From Bryobacterales bacterium (lineage in GTDB: Bacteria > Acidobacteriota > Terriglobia > Bryobacterales > UBA6623): DNA of 64,000 nucleotides. The notes beneath the pieces are model-generated. The model did not search any database. It saw nothing but the letters and a program-made list of their open reading frames with translations, and was not told where the DNA came from. Shown here one piece after another: positions 9,397-18,137 of this stretch. How positions within the stretch are numbered: position 1 is the first letter of the stretch; every line of letters starts with the position of its first letter. The stretch spans positions 53,375 to 117,374 of the forward strand of contig JAJDTX010000101.1 in the NCBI GenBank assembly GCA_022826925.1, read 5' to 3'. A program made the position numbers and the translations under genes.

Positions 9397-12300
9397 AACC
9401 GCTGCAACCGCTGAGCATCGTTCCCGCCGGGGCCGGCTCCGGCAAGACCTTCGCGATCCAGCAGCGGCTAGGGGAGTGGGTCGCGGCAGGCAAGGTCGCT
9501 CCCGAGAGGATCATGGCTGTCACGTATACCGAGGCAGCGGCCACCGAGCTGCGCGAAAGGATCAGCGCGAAGCTGCTGGAACTGGGCCGCGTCGATGACG
9601 CCTTGCGCCTATCGGAGGCCTACATCACCACGATCCATGGCTTTGGCTTGCGAGTGCTCGCGGAATTCGCGTTCGATGCCGGCGCCTCGCCACAGCCACG
9701 CCTTCTGAACGACTACGAGCAGAGCACGCTGATACGCCGGGCGCTAGCACGCACCGACAGGGCCGACACGATCGCCGGGCGGCTGGAAGCATTCGGTTAT
9801 TCCTACGACTTCTCCAACAATCGCGCCGCGGTCGACATCTTTCGGGACGACATCTTGGCTGCGATTGGGCTCCTGCGCTCGATTGGCGCTGGATCAGACG
9901 GCGAGACTGGTCCGCTGATCGATGGAACGGCGGCGCGCATCGTCAAGCGCTACGGCAAGACTGCGGACGAAGCAGCGACTCGCAAGACTGTGCGGGGCGC
10001 TGTCCGTGCGCTGCTGAGAGAGTTTCCCGACTCCATGGACCGGGCATATGGCGGGAGCAAGGCGGCCCGCGAAGGCTTCATCCGTGACTACCGCAACCTC
10101 ACCCGGGCTGCGCGTACCGACGCACTGGGACATGACTGGAGGCTGTGGCAAGCGCTCAGGACGCTGCGCACGTCAAACCAGCGCCTCCAGTTGCCGGAGC
10201 GGTACGACGACCTAGCCTACCGAGTGATGAAGGCGGCTGCACGCTTACGGACGCATCCGGGACCGCTCGAGCACTCTGTCGAGCATGTCACCGAGTTGCT
10301 GAGCGCAGCCGAAGGAGCACTGCGGCACTATGACGACGCCAAGCGGGATGCCGGCTTGGTCGACTACGACGACATGATCTCGATGGCGGGCCGCCTGCTG
10401 CGCGAACGCCCGGCTGTGCTGGACACACTGGCCGGGCGCATCGACTGCATGGTCGTGGACGAGTTTCAGGACACCAACCCACTCCAGTTCGAGCTGCTGT
10501 GGAGGCTGCGCGATGCCGGCGTTCCCACGCTGATCGTCGGCGATCTCAAGCAAGCCATCATGAGCTTCCAAGGCGCCGATCCGCGCCTGTTTGAAGCGTT
10601 GATCGACAACAACCCGGAGCAAGCCAGTCCGTTGACCCAGAACTGGCGCTCGCAGCCCCGACTGATGGACGCCATCAACGCCTTCGGGCGGGCGCTGTTT
10701 CCATCCAATCCCGAATACGCCCCGCTCGAGGCCCAAGCGCCGGCCAGCGCGATGGAGCCGCTGGAAATCGTGTGGTTCGGAAAGAACACCAGATCCGGCG
10801 GTCGGCGCGCCAGGGCTTACACGATTGGCGAGCGAATCCAGCACTTGCTCGCGGATCCGAACCAAACAGTGATCGACCCGGAAACGAAGCGCCCGCGCAG
10901 ATTGCGGGGCGGGGACATCGCCGTGCTCTGCCGGACCCACGCTGCGCTGGCGACGTACGCAAGCGCCATGCGCGCGGCGGGCTTGCGAGTGAACTGTACC
11001 GAGGACGGATGGCTGAAGTCCCGGGCGGTGCAACTCGCTTGGTACGCGCTGGCGTACCTCGCCAACTCCGCCGATCGGCACGCGGCGCTTTATCTCGCCG
11101 TCACAGAACTCGGCTCTCTGAGCCTGGAAGAAGGCCTGCGCCAGCTCATGGAGCAGGGCCGGGTTGAGGATCCCTTGCTGCGCGAATTGGATGGTCTGGC
11201 CGAGGGCGTTGCGGACCGGACCATCTATGCGCTGGTGGCGGATACGCTGGCGGCCATCAAGCTGTTCGACCGCGTCTCGCTGTGGCCGGACGGCGAACAG
11301 GCCCGGGCGAACCTCGTCCACCTGATGGGCTTGGCCGCGGAGTTCATGAACTCCAACCGCGAGGCACTCGCCCACGGGGGCTATCACGGCTCGGGCATCC
11401 AGACGTTCCTCGCTTGGCTGAGGGCGAAGGCCGAGCAGGACGACCGCCAGCCCGAAAAGAAGGTGTTGGACGAAGACGCCGTCGTGCTGCGCACGTGGCA
11501 TAGCTCCAAGGGGCTCGAATGGCCGGTCGTAGCAGTCTGCCAGCTGGATCACAAGTTCGGGGCACGTCTTCCGGAGCTAGCGCTTGGATACGGATCCTTC
11601 GGCGACCTCTCCCGCCTCCTAGAGCAAATACGTATCGTCTACTGGCCGAACTATGCGTGTCCGGAGCAAAACGTTGCGGCGCGAATCGCCCTTCGCGCAG
11701 CCGCCGAGACCGAGGCTCGCCGCCTGCTCTATGTGGCGCTCACCCGAGCTCGGGACCGCCTGATCTTGGAATGGCCCGAGTACCTCGAGAAGCAATGGGA
11801 AGAGCAGGCCGACGTCCTCCAGCGGATCGCTGAAGCGCTGGTCTCGGACGAGAAGCGAGAGGCAGACGAAAGGACCGTCGCAGACGACCTCGCCATGCAG
11901 CTAGCCCAAGAGGTCCCGGCCAGCAGCAGTTTCTGGTCACTGCTGCGCAACCACTGCTGGCTTGCGCGTGGAAACAGCAGAAACTCTGACGAGCCAGACG
12001 CCCTGCTCGTAGTCGATGGCCGGAAGATCCCATGCCTAGCTTCCGAAGGCCACACCGAGCTGCCCGGAGGAATCCGCGACGCCGACCCTCAAGAGCCACG
12101 AGATCTGCCCGTGACAGGTCGGCGGGCGATCCGGCCCGCAAGTGTGCCGAGCGAATTGACGCCGGATTCGCGCAAGCCGTCCGAAATAGACGAGGGATCC
12201 GCCGCCGCCTTCAAGGTGCGCCAAGAGCGCTACGGCGACGGGCTGATCTTGAACCTCGACCTAGACGGCGCCGAATTGGGCACGTTCCTGCACCGCTGCT

Positions 12301-12734
12301 TCGAGGTGCTCGGAAGCCGCCCCGACCTAGCGCCGCGGATGCCGGAACTAACGGGAGTGAAGGCAACTCCGGCCGCGATTGGGGCGATCGGCACGGCCGT
12401 CGAACGATTCGAGTCCTGGCTTGCCCGTCACATGGGCAGCCAGGAGGTGCTCAGAGAGTGGCCCCTGCTCATGCTGGACGGGAACGGTTCCGTGATTTCG
12501 GGAACCGCCGATCTGATCGCCCGCACGGCACGCGGCGTCTGGGTCATCGATCACAAGTCAGACCACATCGACGATCCGGCCGAAGCCTTCCAGAAGTACC
12601 GCGGCCAACTCGACGCCTATGCCACGGCCCTGACGGCTCAGGACATGCGCGTGCTCGGCGTGGGAATCAACTGGATCCGGCTCGGCGTGGTGACGCTGCG
12701 CGATGCCGCGCCCGCAGGCCGCAAGGGGAGTTGA
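9393..12734 (+). CDS. AddA-like ATP-dependent helicase-nuclease (UvrD/RecB family)
   Basis: 1113 residues. The Walker A is PAGAGSGKT (11-19), followed by motif Ia VTYTEAAATELRERI, the DExx box VVDEFQDTNPLQ (about 352-363), motif III VGDLKQAIMSFQGAD, motif IV QNWRSQPRLMDAIN, and motif VI ARRLLYVALTRARDRL (about 775-790). The C-terminal nuclease has GTADLIARTARGVWVIDHKSD (D and DHK catalytic set) and a QLDAYATAL helix. Together with the preceding gene this forms a two-subunit, two-nuclease AddAB-type enzyme that unwinds and resects duplex ends, loading RecA at a regulatory sequence not identifiable here. It ends 4 bases before the convergent KdgD-like gene, leaving no room for a terminator. Confidence 0.85.
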   Translation: MKPLQPLSIVPAGAGSGKTFAIQQRLGEWVAAGKVAPERIMAVTYTEAAATELRERISAKLLELGRVDDALRLSEAYITTIHGFGLRVLAEFAFDAGASPQPRLLNDYEQSTLIRRALARTDRADTIAGRLEAFGYSYDFSNNRAAVDIFRDDILAAIGLLRSIGAGSDGETGPLIDGTAARIVKRYGKTADEAATRKTVRGAVRALLREFPDSMDRAYGGSKAAREGFIRDYRNLTRAARTDALGHDWRLWQALRTLRTSNQRLQLPERYDDLAYRVMKAAARLRTHPGPLEHSVEHVTELLSAAEGALRHYDDAKRDAGLVDYDDMISMAGRLLRERPAVLDTLAGRIDCMVVDEFQDTNPLQFELLWRLRDAGVPTLIVGDLKQAIMSFQGADPRLFEALIDNNPEQASPLTQNWRSQPRLMDAINAFGRALFPSNPEYAPLEAQAPASAMEPLEIVWFGKNTRSGGRRARAYTIGERIQHLLADPNQTVIDPETKRPRRLRGGDIAVLCRTHAALATYASAMRAAGLRVNCTEDGWLKSRAVQLAWYALAYLANSADRHAALYLAVTELGSLSLEEGLRQLMEQGRVEDPLLRELDGLAEGVADRTIYALVADTLAAIKLFDRVSLWPDGEQARANLVHLMGLAAEFMNSNREALAHGGYHGSGIQTFLAWLRAKAEQDDRQPEKKVLDEDAVVLRTWHSSKGLEWPVVAVCQLDHKFGARLPELALGYGSFGDLSRLLEQIRIVYWPNYACPEQNVAARIALRAAAETEARRLLYVALTRARDRLILEWPEYLEKQWEEQADVLQRIAEALVSDEKREADERTVADDLAMQLAQEVPASSSFWSLLRNHCWLARGNSRNSDEPDALLVVDGRKIPCLASEGHTELPGGIRDADPQEPRDLPVTGRRAIRPASVPSELTPDSRKPSEIDEGSAAAFKVRQERYGDGLILNLDLDGAELGTFLHRCFEVLGSRPDLAPRMPELTGVKATPAAIGAIGTAVERFESWLARHMGSQEVLREWPLLMLDGNGSVISGTADLIARTARGVWVIDHKSDHIDDPAEAFQKYRGQLDAYATALTAQDMRVLGVGINWIRLGVVTLRDAAPAGRKGS

Positions 12735-12738
12735 GGCC

Positions 12739-13653
12739 CTACAGGACAGGCTCGTAGCGGGCCATGAGCGACTCCAGCTCTTTCACCTCTTCCGGCCGCA
12801 CGTCCGGCAAGGGAGGCCGGACAGGGCCCGCCGGCTTGCCCAAGATTTCCATCGCTTTCTTCATGATGCTGACCTCATAGCCCTTGCGCCGGGCACGCAT
12901 GGCGTACAAGGGCAGCACGTAGTTGCGCATGAGCCGTCCCAAGCTGGGGTAATCGAGCATCGAAGCTCGCTCGTGCAGTTGCAGCGAGAGCCGAGGGGCG
13001 ATCGTGGCAATGCTGGAGGTATAGGTGCGCACGCCGATGGAGTAGTAGCCGGGGACCATGTCGTCGCCGATCCCGCCGATCCAGTGCAGCTTGTCGCCGC
13101 AGCGCTCCATGACGCGCTGGTAGTTGCGAATGTCTCCCTGCCCTTCCTTGAGCGCGATCAGGTTTGGAATTTCGGATGCCAGCCGGAAGACCTGCGACGG
13201 ACTCAGGTTGACGGTGTCCCGCGAATACAAGAACAAGCCTAGGTCTACCGCCTCGCCAATCGCCTTGTAGTAGCGCGCCAGTCCCTCGAAATCGGCATTC
13301 GGGTAATAGGGCGGAAACATCAGGATGCCGTCGGCGCCAGCCTCCTGAGCCTTGCGCGCGAGCTCGACCGACAGCCCGCCACCGAACCCGACCCCCGCCA
13401 GCACCGCGGTCTTGCCCCCGGCTTCGGCCACTGTGGCTTCCACCAGTTGCAAGTGCTCTTCCGGCGTCACCGAGTACAGCTCTCCCGTGCCGCCGGCGGC
13501 GACCACCGCGCAGAGGGGGAATTTCACCATCTCGGCGACGTTGGTCCGGTAGGCGTCGATGTCCAGCGAATAGTCGGACTTGAAGTTGGTGACCGGGAAA
13601 GCGATCACGCCCTCCAGCCGCGAGCGCAGTTCAGACGGCGTCATGGGACCCAT
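12739..13653 (-). CDS. kdgD: 5-dehydro-4-deoxyglucarate dehydratase-like enzyme (DapA/NAL superfamily)
   Basis: 304 residues, a class I aldolase TIM barrel. Family features that favour KdgD over DapA are GVIAFPVTNF near the start, AAGGTGELYSVTPEEH, a LFLYSRDTVNLS strand bearing the Tyr, the Schiff-base lysine in NLIALKEGQGD, and a C-terminal GYEVSIMKKAMEILGKPAGP. KdgD converts 5-dehydro-4-deoxy-D-glucarate to 2,5-dioxopentanoate with loss of CO2 and water, in glucarate/galactarate breakdown. The neighbour on the same strand upstream (13707-14948) resembles oligogalacturonate-lyase-type propellers, consistent with uronate use. No other glucarate genes are in the window, so a related keto-sugar-acid substrate remains possible. 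Confidence 0.75.
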   Translation of the reverse strand: MGPMTPSELRSRLEGVIAFPVTNFKSDYSLDIDAYRTNVAEMVKFPLCAVVAAGGTGELYSVTPEEHLQLVEATVAEAGGKTAVLAGVGFGGGLSVELARKAQEAGADGILMFPPYYPNADFEGLARYYKAIGEAVDLGLFLYSRDTVNLSPSQVFRLASEIPNLIALKEGQGDIRNYQRVMERCGDKLHWIGGIGDDMVPGYYSIGVRTYTSSIATIAPRLSLQLHERASMLDYPSLGRLMRNYVLPLYAMRARRKGYEVSIMKKAMEILGKPAGPVRPPLPDVRPEEVKELESLMARYEPVL

Positions 13654-13706
13654 TGTCGCACCCGCGGTTTGGGAGCTTCGGCGCGGCGCGGACCGCCGCC
13701 GGCCGC

Positions 13707-14948
13707 TCAGGCACCGACGATTTCGGAGATGTCGATCAGGTGCAACTGCCGGCCCTCGCCACTATGGGGCGAGTCGATCACCACCTTGGTGCCGTCGGGA
13801 CTGACCCTCGGGTGGGCGTCACATCGCCACTCGCCGCTGTATTCGGGCGGGGAATAGAAGTGCCCCAGAGGGACGCGCCTGCCGCTGCTGACCTCGTACA
13901 GGTACGGATGCTGCAGGCGATCCTCGTCCGGGTAGGTGTCGCTGAGGATCCACGCGTTGCCCGGCAGGTAGGTGCAGTGGCCGTTCAGCGGCATCACCTC
14001 GGGGCCGATGACCTCTGTCTCTTCCGTGCGATCCCGAAACAGGTAGAACTTGTCCTCGTGCGACGGGTGCCACGCCCACGCCAGCACGGTTGCGGGGTCG
14101 CGCCAGATGAAGTGCGAAGTCTTGCCGTAGGGATCCAGCACGTATGGATCCGAGCCATCGCTACCGACGGTGAACATGCGCGTGCCGAACCGGCCGCGCC
14201 CGTCGGGGGCCCGCCAGCGATGCAAGAAGATCAGGCGCGATCCGTCGGGAGAGACCAACAGGTGGTTGAAATAGTGCTTCATGCCGGCGGCCTCAGCATG
14301 CGGATTCGGGATCGCTGCGGCCTCGGCTACCGAGATCAGCAGCTCTCTCTCGCCAGTGGCGAGGTCCACCTTCCATATGCCGACATCATCCGGAGCTAGC
14401 ACGTCGGAGTTTGGATCCGGGATACCGACATAGCCGTAGCCGGGTCGCGTGTCGTTGAGCCTGCGGAAATCGGTCGAGACGGCCCAAGCGCCGTCGGGAT
14501 AGAGCGCGTAGACAGCGGACGGGATCGTGCGCATCGCTCCGCTCTTCACGTCTAGGATCCGGCTGACGTAGGCATCGCCTTCGCGGTCGTTCCAGATGAT
14601 TTCGCTGGACGAGCCGGGTATCCACTGCAGCATGCAGCCCTGCTGCCATCCCCAAGCCGTGCTGCTGCCCAAGTCGGTCCAGCGGTCTGCGTCCTCAAGA
14701 TCGACCATGCCGATTCGGATCTCGTCGTCGGCCTGGGGAGAGCGGTGCTCGAAGTCGACTTCCATGCCCAGCACCAAGCGGCTGGCGGGATCGAACTCAA
14801 GCTTGTCGTAGTAGCCAAACCAATGATGCTTCGGCCCGCGCGTCAGAGTCCTGACTGGAGGCAGATTGGCAGTCTCTTGCGTGCCGCAAGCGGCGGCCAG
14901 GCCCGCCGAACAGGCAGCGACGAATTCGCGTCGTGTTGGTCGCAGCAT
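13707..14948 (-). CDS. TolB/oligogalacturonate-lyase-like beta-propeller protein, exported
   Basis: 413 residues. It starts with RREFVAACSAGLAAACG, which combines a twin-arginine motif with a possible lipobox, so it is probably a Tat-exported lipoprotein. The mature part is a seven-bladed-propeller-like sequence with repeated WxxDPxx and SPDGSR motifs. It includes HHWFGYYDKLEFDP, GWQQGCMLQW, HYFNHLLVSPDGSRL, FLHRW and NGHCTYLPGN. The conserved histidines resemble those of oligogalacturonate lyase (Ogl), but this group is usually annotated only as hypothetical or TolB-like, so catalysis is unproven. It ends 53 bases before kdgD starts and reads the same way, so the two may be co-transcribed for uronic acid breakdown. 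Confidence 0.72.
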   Translation of the reverse strand: MLRPTRREFVAACSAGLAAACGTQETANLPPVRTLTRGPKHHWFGYYDKLEFDPASRLVLGMEVDFEHRSPQADDEIRIGMVDLEDADRWTDLGSSTAWGWQQGCMLQWIPGSSSEIIWNDREGDAYVSRILDVKSGAMRTIPSAVYALYPDGAWAVSTDFRRLNDTRPGYGYVGIPDPNSDVLAPDDVGIWKVDLATGERELLISVAEAAAIPNPHAEAAGMKHYFNHLLVSPDGSRLIFLHRWRAPDGRGRFGTRMFTVGSDGSDPYVLDPYGKTSHFIWRDPATVLAWAWHPSHEDKFYLFRDRTEETEVIGPEVMPLNGHCTYLPGNAWILSDTYPDEDRLQHPYLYEVSSGRRVPLGHFYSPPEYSGEWRCDAHPRVSPDGTKVVIDSPHSGEGRQLHLIDISEIVGA

Positions 14949-15135
14949 GCGCGGCTACTGTAGCACCGCCAAGTGCCGGCCAGAACTCTTGGGGCGGTTG
15001 CGGCCTCGACGGTGCGAGCCGACAGTCGTCGCAGCGGCCCCCGGGGGCTCGCACGCGCGAGCACAGCCTCGCCAGTAGCGGGACTTTCTGACAGGGATTC
15101 GCTGAAGTCGGAGGTCGGCTCCGTGGAATCCCGCA

Positions 15136-15891
15136 ATGGTCAGCCGCCCACTGCTGTTGCGCAAAGAAGCTGGCGGCGGAGAACCGGTGCGGGACTATCA
15201 GTTATTCTTGGCTTGGAAAAACATGACCCCTGTAGCGGGCATGGTGGCGGTCGGCACCGTCCTAACCGCCTTGAGCGTTGTCGCCGGCTGGGCATCGGTG
15301 GCACCCAAGTACAGGAGATTCCGTATCCGGACATCCGTCTCAGACACGTTTGGTCCGTACAAGTTCATTCGGATCGCGTTGAATGGAGCGCTATCCGTCG
15401 GACTGTATGTGGTCTCCATCATTGCCGGCGACGGCATCCTTTACCACGCCGGAGGAACGACAATCTTGCGGGTGTGCGCCGAGACGCTGGGGGTCCTGCT
15501 GCTATACGACTGCATGTACTACTTCATGCACCGCGCCCTGCACGTCCGGATCCTGATGAAGCTAATTCACGGCCTCCACCACCGAGTTAGATTCGCAGAG
15601 GCGATGGATGGGCTGTATGTCCACCCGGCGGAGATGATAGCGGGGATGGCGTTGCTGTTCGCCGCCATGGCCATCTTGGGACCAGTGTCCACGCCATCGC
15701 TCCTGCTGGTTGTGTTCTTGCACTCGGTGGCAAACATCGCAACGCACACGAATCTCGTACTGCCTCACCCAGTCTTCGCAATCGCGAACTTCTGGGCGAT
15801 TCGCCACGACCACCACCACGCCAGCCACCGCAACGCGAATTTCGCTTCGATCTTCCCGGTCTGGGACCTGATGTTCCGCACATACAAGTAG
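15136..15891 (+). CDS. Fatty acid hydroxylase/sterol desaturase family membrane enzyme
   Basis: 251 residues with four or so membrane spans and the di-iron histidine clusters of the family: HRALH (about residue 135), HGLHH (about 150) and HDHHHASH near the C-terminus. These ligate two irons that activate O2 for hydroxylation or desaturation of a lipid. Members include sterol C4-methyl oxidase, C5 desaturase and fatty acid hydroxylases. The start is uncertain: 15136 gives a polar N-terminal 29 residues, and an ATG at 15223 opens directly on the first hydrophobic segment. Only 5 bases separate it from the NSDHL-like dehydrogenase gene, so the two are almost certainly one operon. The pairing suggests C4-demethylation-type chemistry on a sterol or similar lipid. 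Confidence 0.85.
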   Translation: MVSRPLLLRKEAGGGEPVRDYQLFLAWKNMTPVAGMVAVGTVLTALSVVAGWASVAPKYRRFRIRTSVSDTFGPYKFIRIALNGALSVGLYVVSIIAGDGILYHAGGTTILRVCAETLGVLLLYDCMYYFMHRALHVRILMKLIHGLHHRVRFAEAMDGLYVHPAEMIAGMALLFAAMAILGPVSTPSLLLVVFLHSVANIATHTNLVLPHPVFAIANFWAIRHDHHHASHRNANFASIFPVWDLMFRTYK

Positions 15892-15896
15892 CGCCC

Positions 15897-16898
15897 GTGA
15901 ATTCGAACCAACAGGGACGCGTTCTCGTCACGGGCGGGTGCGGATTCATCGGTGCGGCAGTGGCCTCCGCATTCGCCGATGCGGGCCGGGACGTGCGGGT
16001 CGTCAGCCCACGATGCAGGCGCCTTCGCGACGAGATCGAGTATGTCGACTTGGATATCGCCGATGGCTCGCGGCTGACCGAGGCATGCCGCGGCGTCGAG
16101 ACACTGGTGCATTGCGCCTCCATCGTGCAGACCAGGAACGACGGACGGGACACGGTGTGGCGCGTCAACCACGGGGGAACGCAGTCTGTGCTGGAGGCGT
16201 GCCGCAAGCACCGGGTGCCCCGACTGGTGCATATCAGTTCGGCCAGCGTCGTCTACGAAGGGCGCGACATCGAGGGAGGCGACGAAAGCCTGCCTTATTC
16301 GCGCGTGTCGCTCAGCGCATACGCTGACAGCAAGATCGCGGCCGAGAAGGAGGTGCTGGCATTCGCGAAAGAGGGCGTTACAAGTGCCTGCGCCCTGCGG
16401 CCACACATCGTATTCGGGCCGGGCGACAGTAGGTTTCTCCCAAATATCCTTGACCGCTCGAAGAATGGAATCCGCGAGGTGGGCCGTCGCCGCAAGCTGT
16501 CCGACTTCGTCTATATCGGCAATGTGGTGGATGCCGTGCTTGCGGCTGAACGCGCCCTCGGGCCGACATCTCCGGTCTCGGGACAGGCGTACTTCATCAC
16601 CAACGGCGAGCCAGTACCGTTCTTCGGGTTCGTGGAGCGACTGCTTGTCGCGCTGGGACACCCGCCGATCAAGCGCTCAGTGCCGTTCTGGGCAGCCTAC
16701 GCCGGAGCCGGGCTTGTCGAAGCCTATCACGCGCTGACAAGGACGGGAGTCACACCCGAGGACGGGATCTCTCGCTTCGCAGTCCGGTACTTGGCGACTC
16801 ACCACTACTTCAGCATCGACAAGGCTCGGCGCGACCTACATTGGACCCCACGCATCTCCCTTGCCGACGGCATCGCACTCACAGCTGCGGCCAAGTAG
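15897..16898 (+). CDS. 3beta-hydroxysteroid dehydrogenase/NSDHL-like SDR enzyme
   Basis: 333 residues, extended short-chain dehydrogenase. The NAD-binding loop is VTGGCGFIGAAVA (about 10-22) and the catalytic Tyr-Lys pair is SAYADSKIAAE. Other landmarks are the HISSASVVYEG strand and the LRPHIVFGPGD motif. The C-terminal substrate domain (GISRFAVRYLATHHYFSIDKA) is like that of 3beta-HSD, Erg26/NSDHL and OleD. Family reactions oxidise a 3beta-hydroxyl, sometimes with decarboxylation at C4, or reduce a beta-keto acid (OleD). Its immediate pairing with a sterol-desaturase-family hydroxylase favours the sterol-type option, but no squalene cyclase or OleABC genes are present to settle it. The window holds no regulator for this operon. 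Confidence 0.85.
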   Translation: MNSNQQGRVLVTGGCGFIGAAVASAFADAGRDVRVVSPRCRRLRDEIEYVDLDIADGSRLTEACRGVETLVHCASIVQTRNDGRDTVWRVNHGGTQSVLEACRKHRVPRLVHISSASVVYEGRDIEGGDESLPYSRVSLSAYADSKIAAEKEVLAFAKEGVTSACALRPHIVFGPGDSRFLPNILDRSKNGIREVGRRRKLSDFVYIGNVVDAVLAAERALGPTSPVSGQAYFITNGEPVPFFGFVERLLVALGHPPIKRSVPFWAAYAGAGLVEAYHALTRTGVTPEDGISRFAVRYLATHHYFSIDKARRDLHWTPRISLADGIALTAAAK

Positions 16899-17206
16899 CC
16901 ACGTGACGGTCGGTCGATGGCCCTCCCTCGCAGAGCCCCCAGCGCGGAAAGACATCAGGATGATCTCGAGCTGATCCTCGGAACATGAGGTAGGTACGAC
17001 AGTCTCTGCCATCACCTGGAACATTGGCACGAACAGCTCCAAACCGACAGCTGTCACGTCAAAGTGCCTTTCTGCCCGCGACGCACGGCGAGCGCCTCTG
17101 GTGGGTTGTGTCGGCTGGTTGTCCGCCCCGGCGCCAACTAAGGAATGTGGGACGCTCAGCGGCGTGCAAGGCACAGAACTGCAGAGCGTTCGGCGAAGAT
17201 CAAGAA
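16899..17206. other. Intergenic stretch between NSDHL-like and membrane-protein genes
   Basis: 308 bases with no convincing gene. The frame of the following gene is open back to 17024, but that extension is basic, cysteine-containing and not membrane-like, so I left it out. I see no strong promoter, terminator or repeat. Confidence 0.5.
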
Positions 17207-17941
17207 ATGTCAGGAAACCCCGCCGATCGAGCGGTTTCAGAACGAGGTGCACGCCAGTCGAGCGTGACGATTCCAGTAGTACTACTCGCTGGGCTGGTCA
17301 TCGCGATCCTGGCCCTTGCCGGCATCGGTGCCCGTTACTACCTTCACAGGGATCTGAACCTCATCCATGCCCTCTTGAGCCTGTTCTTCTCAATCAACCT
17401 CCTGATCTGCTATTGGGAGGCGTCCCTGCTTCTCAGGCGCGACTATATCGAGAAGCGCGCCGAGTATTGGCGCGAATGGAAGCGTAGGACCGGCCGGGCG
17501 CCGTCCAGCGAGTTCCTTCTCACAAGGGTCCCGTTGTCAAAGGCATTGTCACCGACACTCTGGGCTGATGTCTGGGCGACGTACTCCCTGTATGACGGCT
17601 CCTACGCGGACCGCCGCACGTATGGGTACATCGCGGACATCGCCAACGGCATCGTGACGCCGACACCGACACTCATCCTGTACGCGGCCTACACGTCCGG
17701 TCTCCTGCCCGCCGTCTTTGCTGGAATCCTGGGCGTGATGATGTTCTGGCAATTGACCCACATGACGTCGGCATACTGGATCAGCTTCTTCTTGGCCGGC
17801 CGGCAAACTCGAATCAGCCGGAGCGAGATGTACATCTACATCTGGGGAACGAATTGTCCTTGGGCGCTGTCCGGACTCCTAGGGTTGTACGTCTCGGTTC
17901 GCCTGGTCGTGGACGGCAACTACGGCGTCTTGGGCATGTGA
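17207..17941 (+). CDS. Multi-span membrane protein, EBP/EXPERA-like (possible sterol isomerase fold)
   Basis: 244 residues from the ATG at 17207, with about five membrane segments. No confident family. The layout is suggestive of the EXPERA (emopamil-binding protein) fold. An acidic residue lies in the second span (FFSINLLICYWEASLL). A YSLYDGSYADRRTY loop then leads into a third span with IADIANGIVTPTPTL. The last span (YIYIWGTNCPWALSGLLGL) contains the N-x2-W pattern seen in EBP as NALW. EBP shifts the sterol D8 double bond to D7. If correct, three neighbouring genes would encode oxidase, C4-dehydrogenase and isomerase steps. This is inference from short motifs and needs a structural comparison. 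A hypothetical membrane protein is the safe label. Confidence 0.55.
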   Translation: MSGNPADRAVSERGARQSSVTIPVVLLAGLVIAILALAGIGARYYLHRDLNLIHALLSLFFSINLLICYWEASLLLRRDYIEKRAEYWREWKRRTGRAPSSEFLLTRVPLSKALSPTLWADVWATYSLYDGSYADRRTYGYIADIANGIVTPTPTLILYAAYTSGLLPAVFAGILGVMMFWQLTHMTSAYWISFFLAGRQTRISRSEMYIYIWGTNCPWALSGLLGLYVSVRLVVDGNYGVLGM

Positions 17942-18137
17942 TCGCCGGCACTCAACCATTCCGGCGCATCCTCCCAGCGCTAAGAGGGATGCGGCCGCTT
18001 CGACAGGCACACGAAGCGGCCCCCGAGATTGTGAGCCTGCCGGCGTTGCCATCGGGACGGGGGGGCATTCCCAGTCGCTCTTCGCTGGAGATCCTATTGC
18101 CAGACCGGACACTGAGGTTGGCTTGTCATTCGGGTGG

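Noticed and set aside
6616..12734. Reading the nuclease-helicase pair as a phage-defence system
   Set aside because: No other defence genes or toxin partners are adjacent, and the architecture fits AddAB repair.
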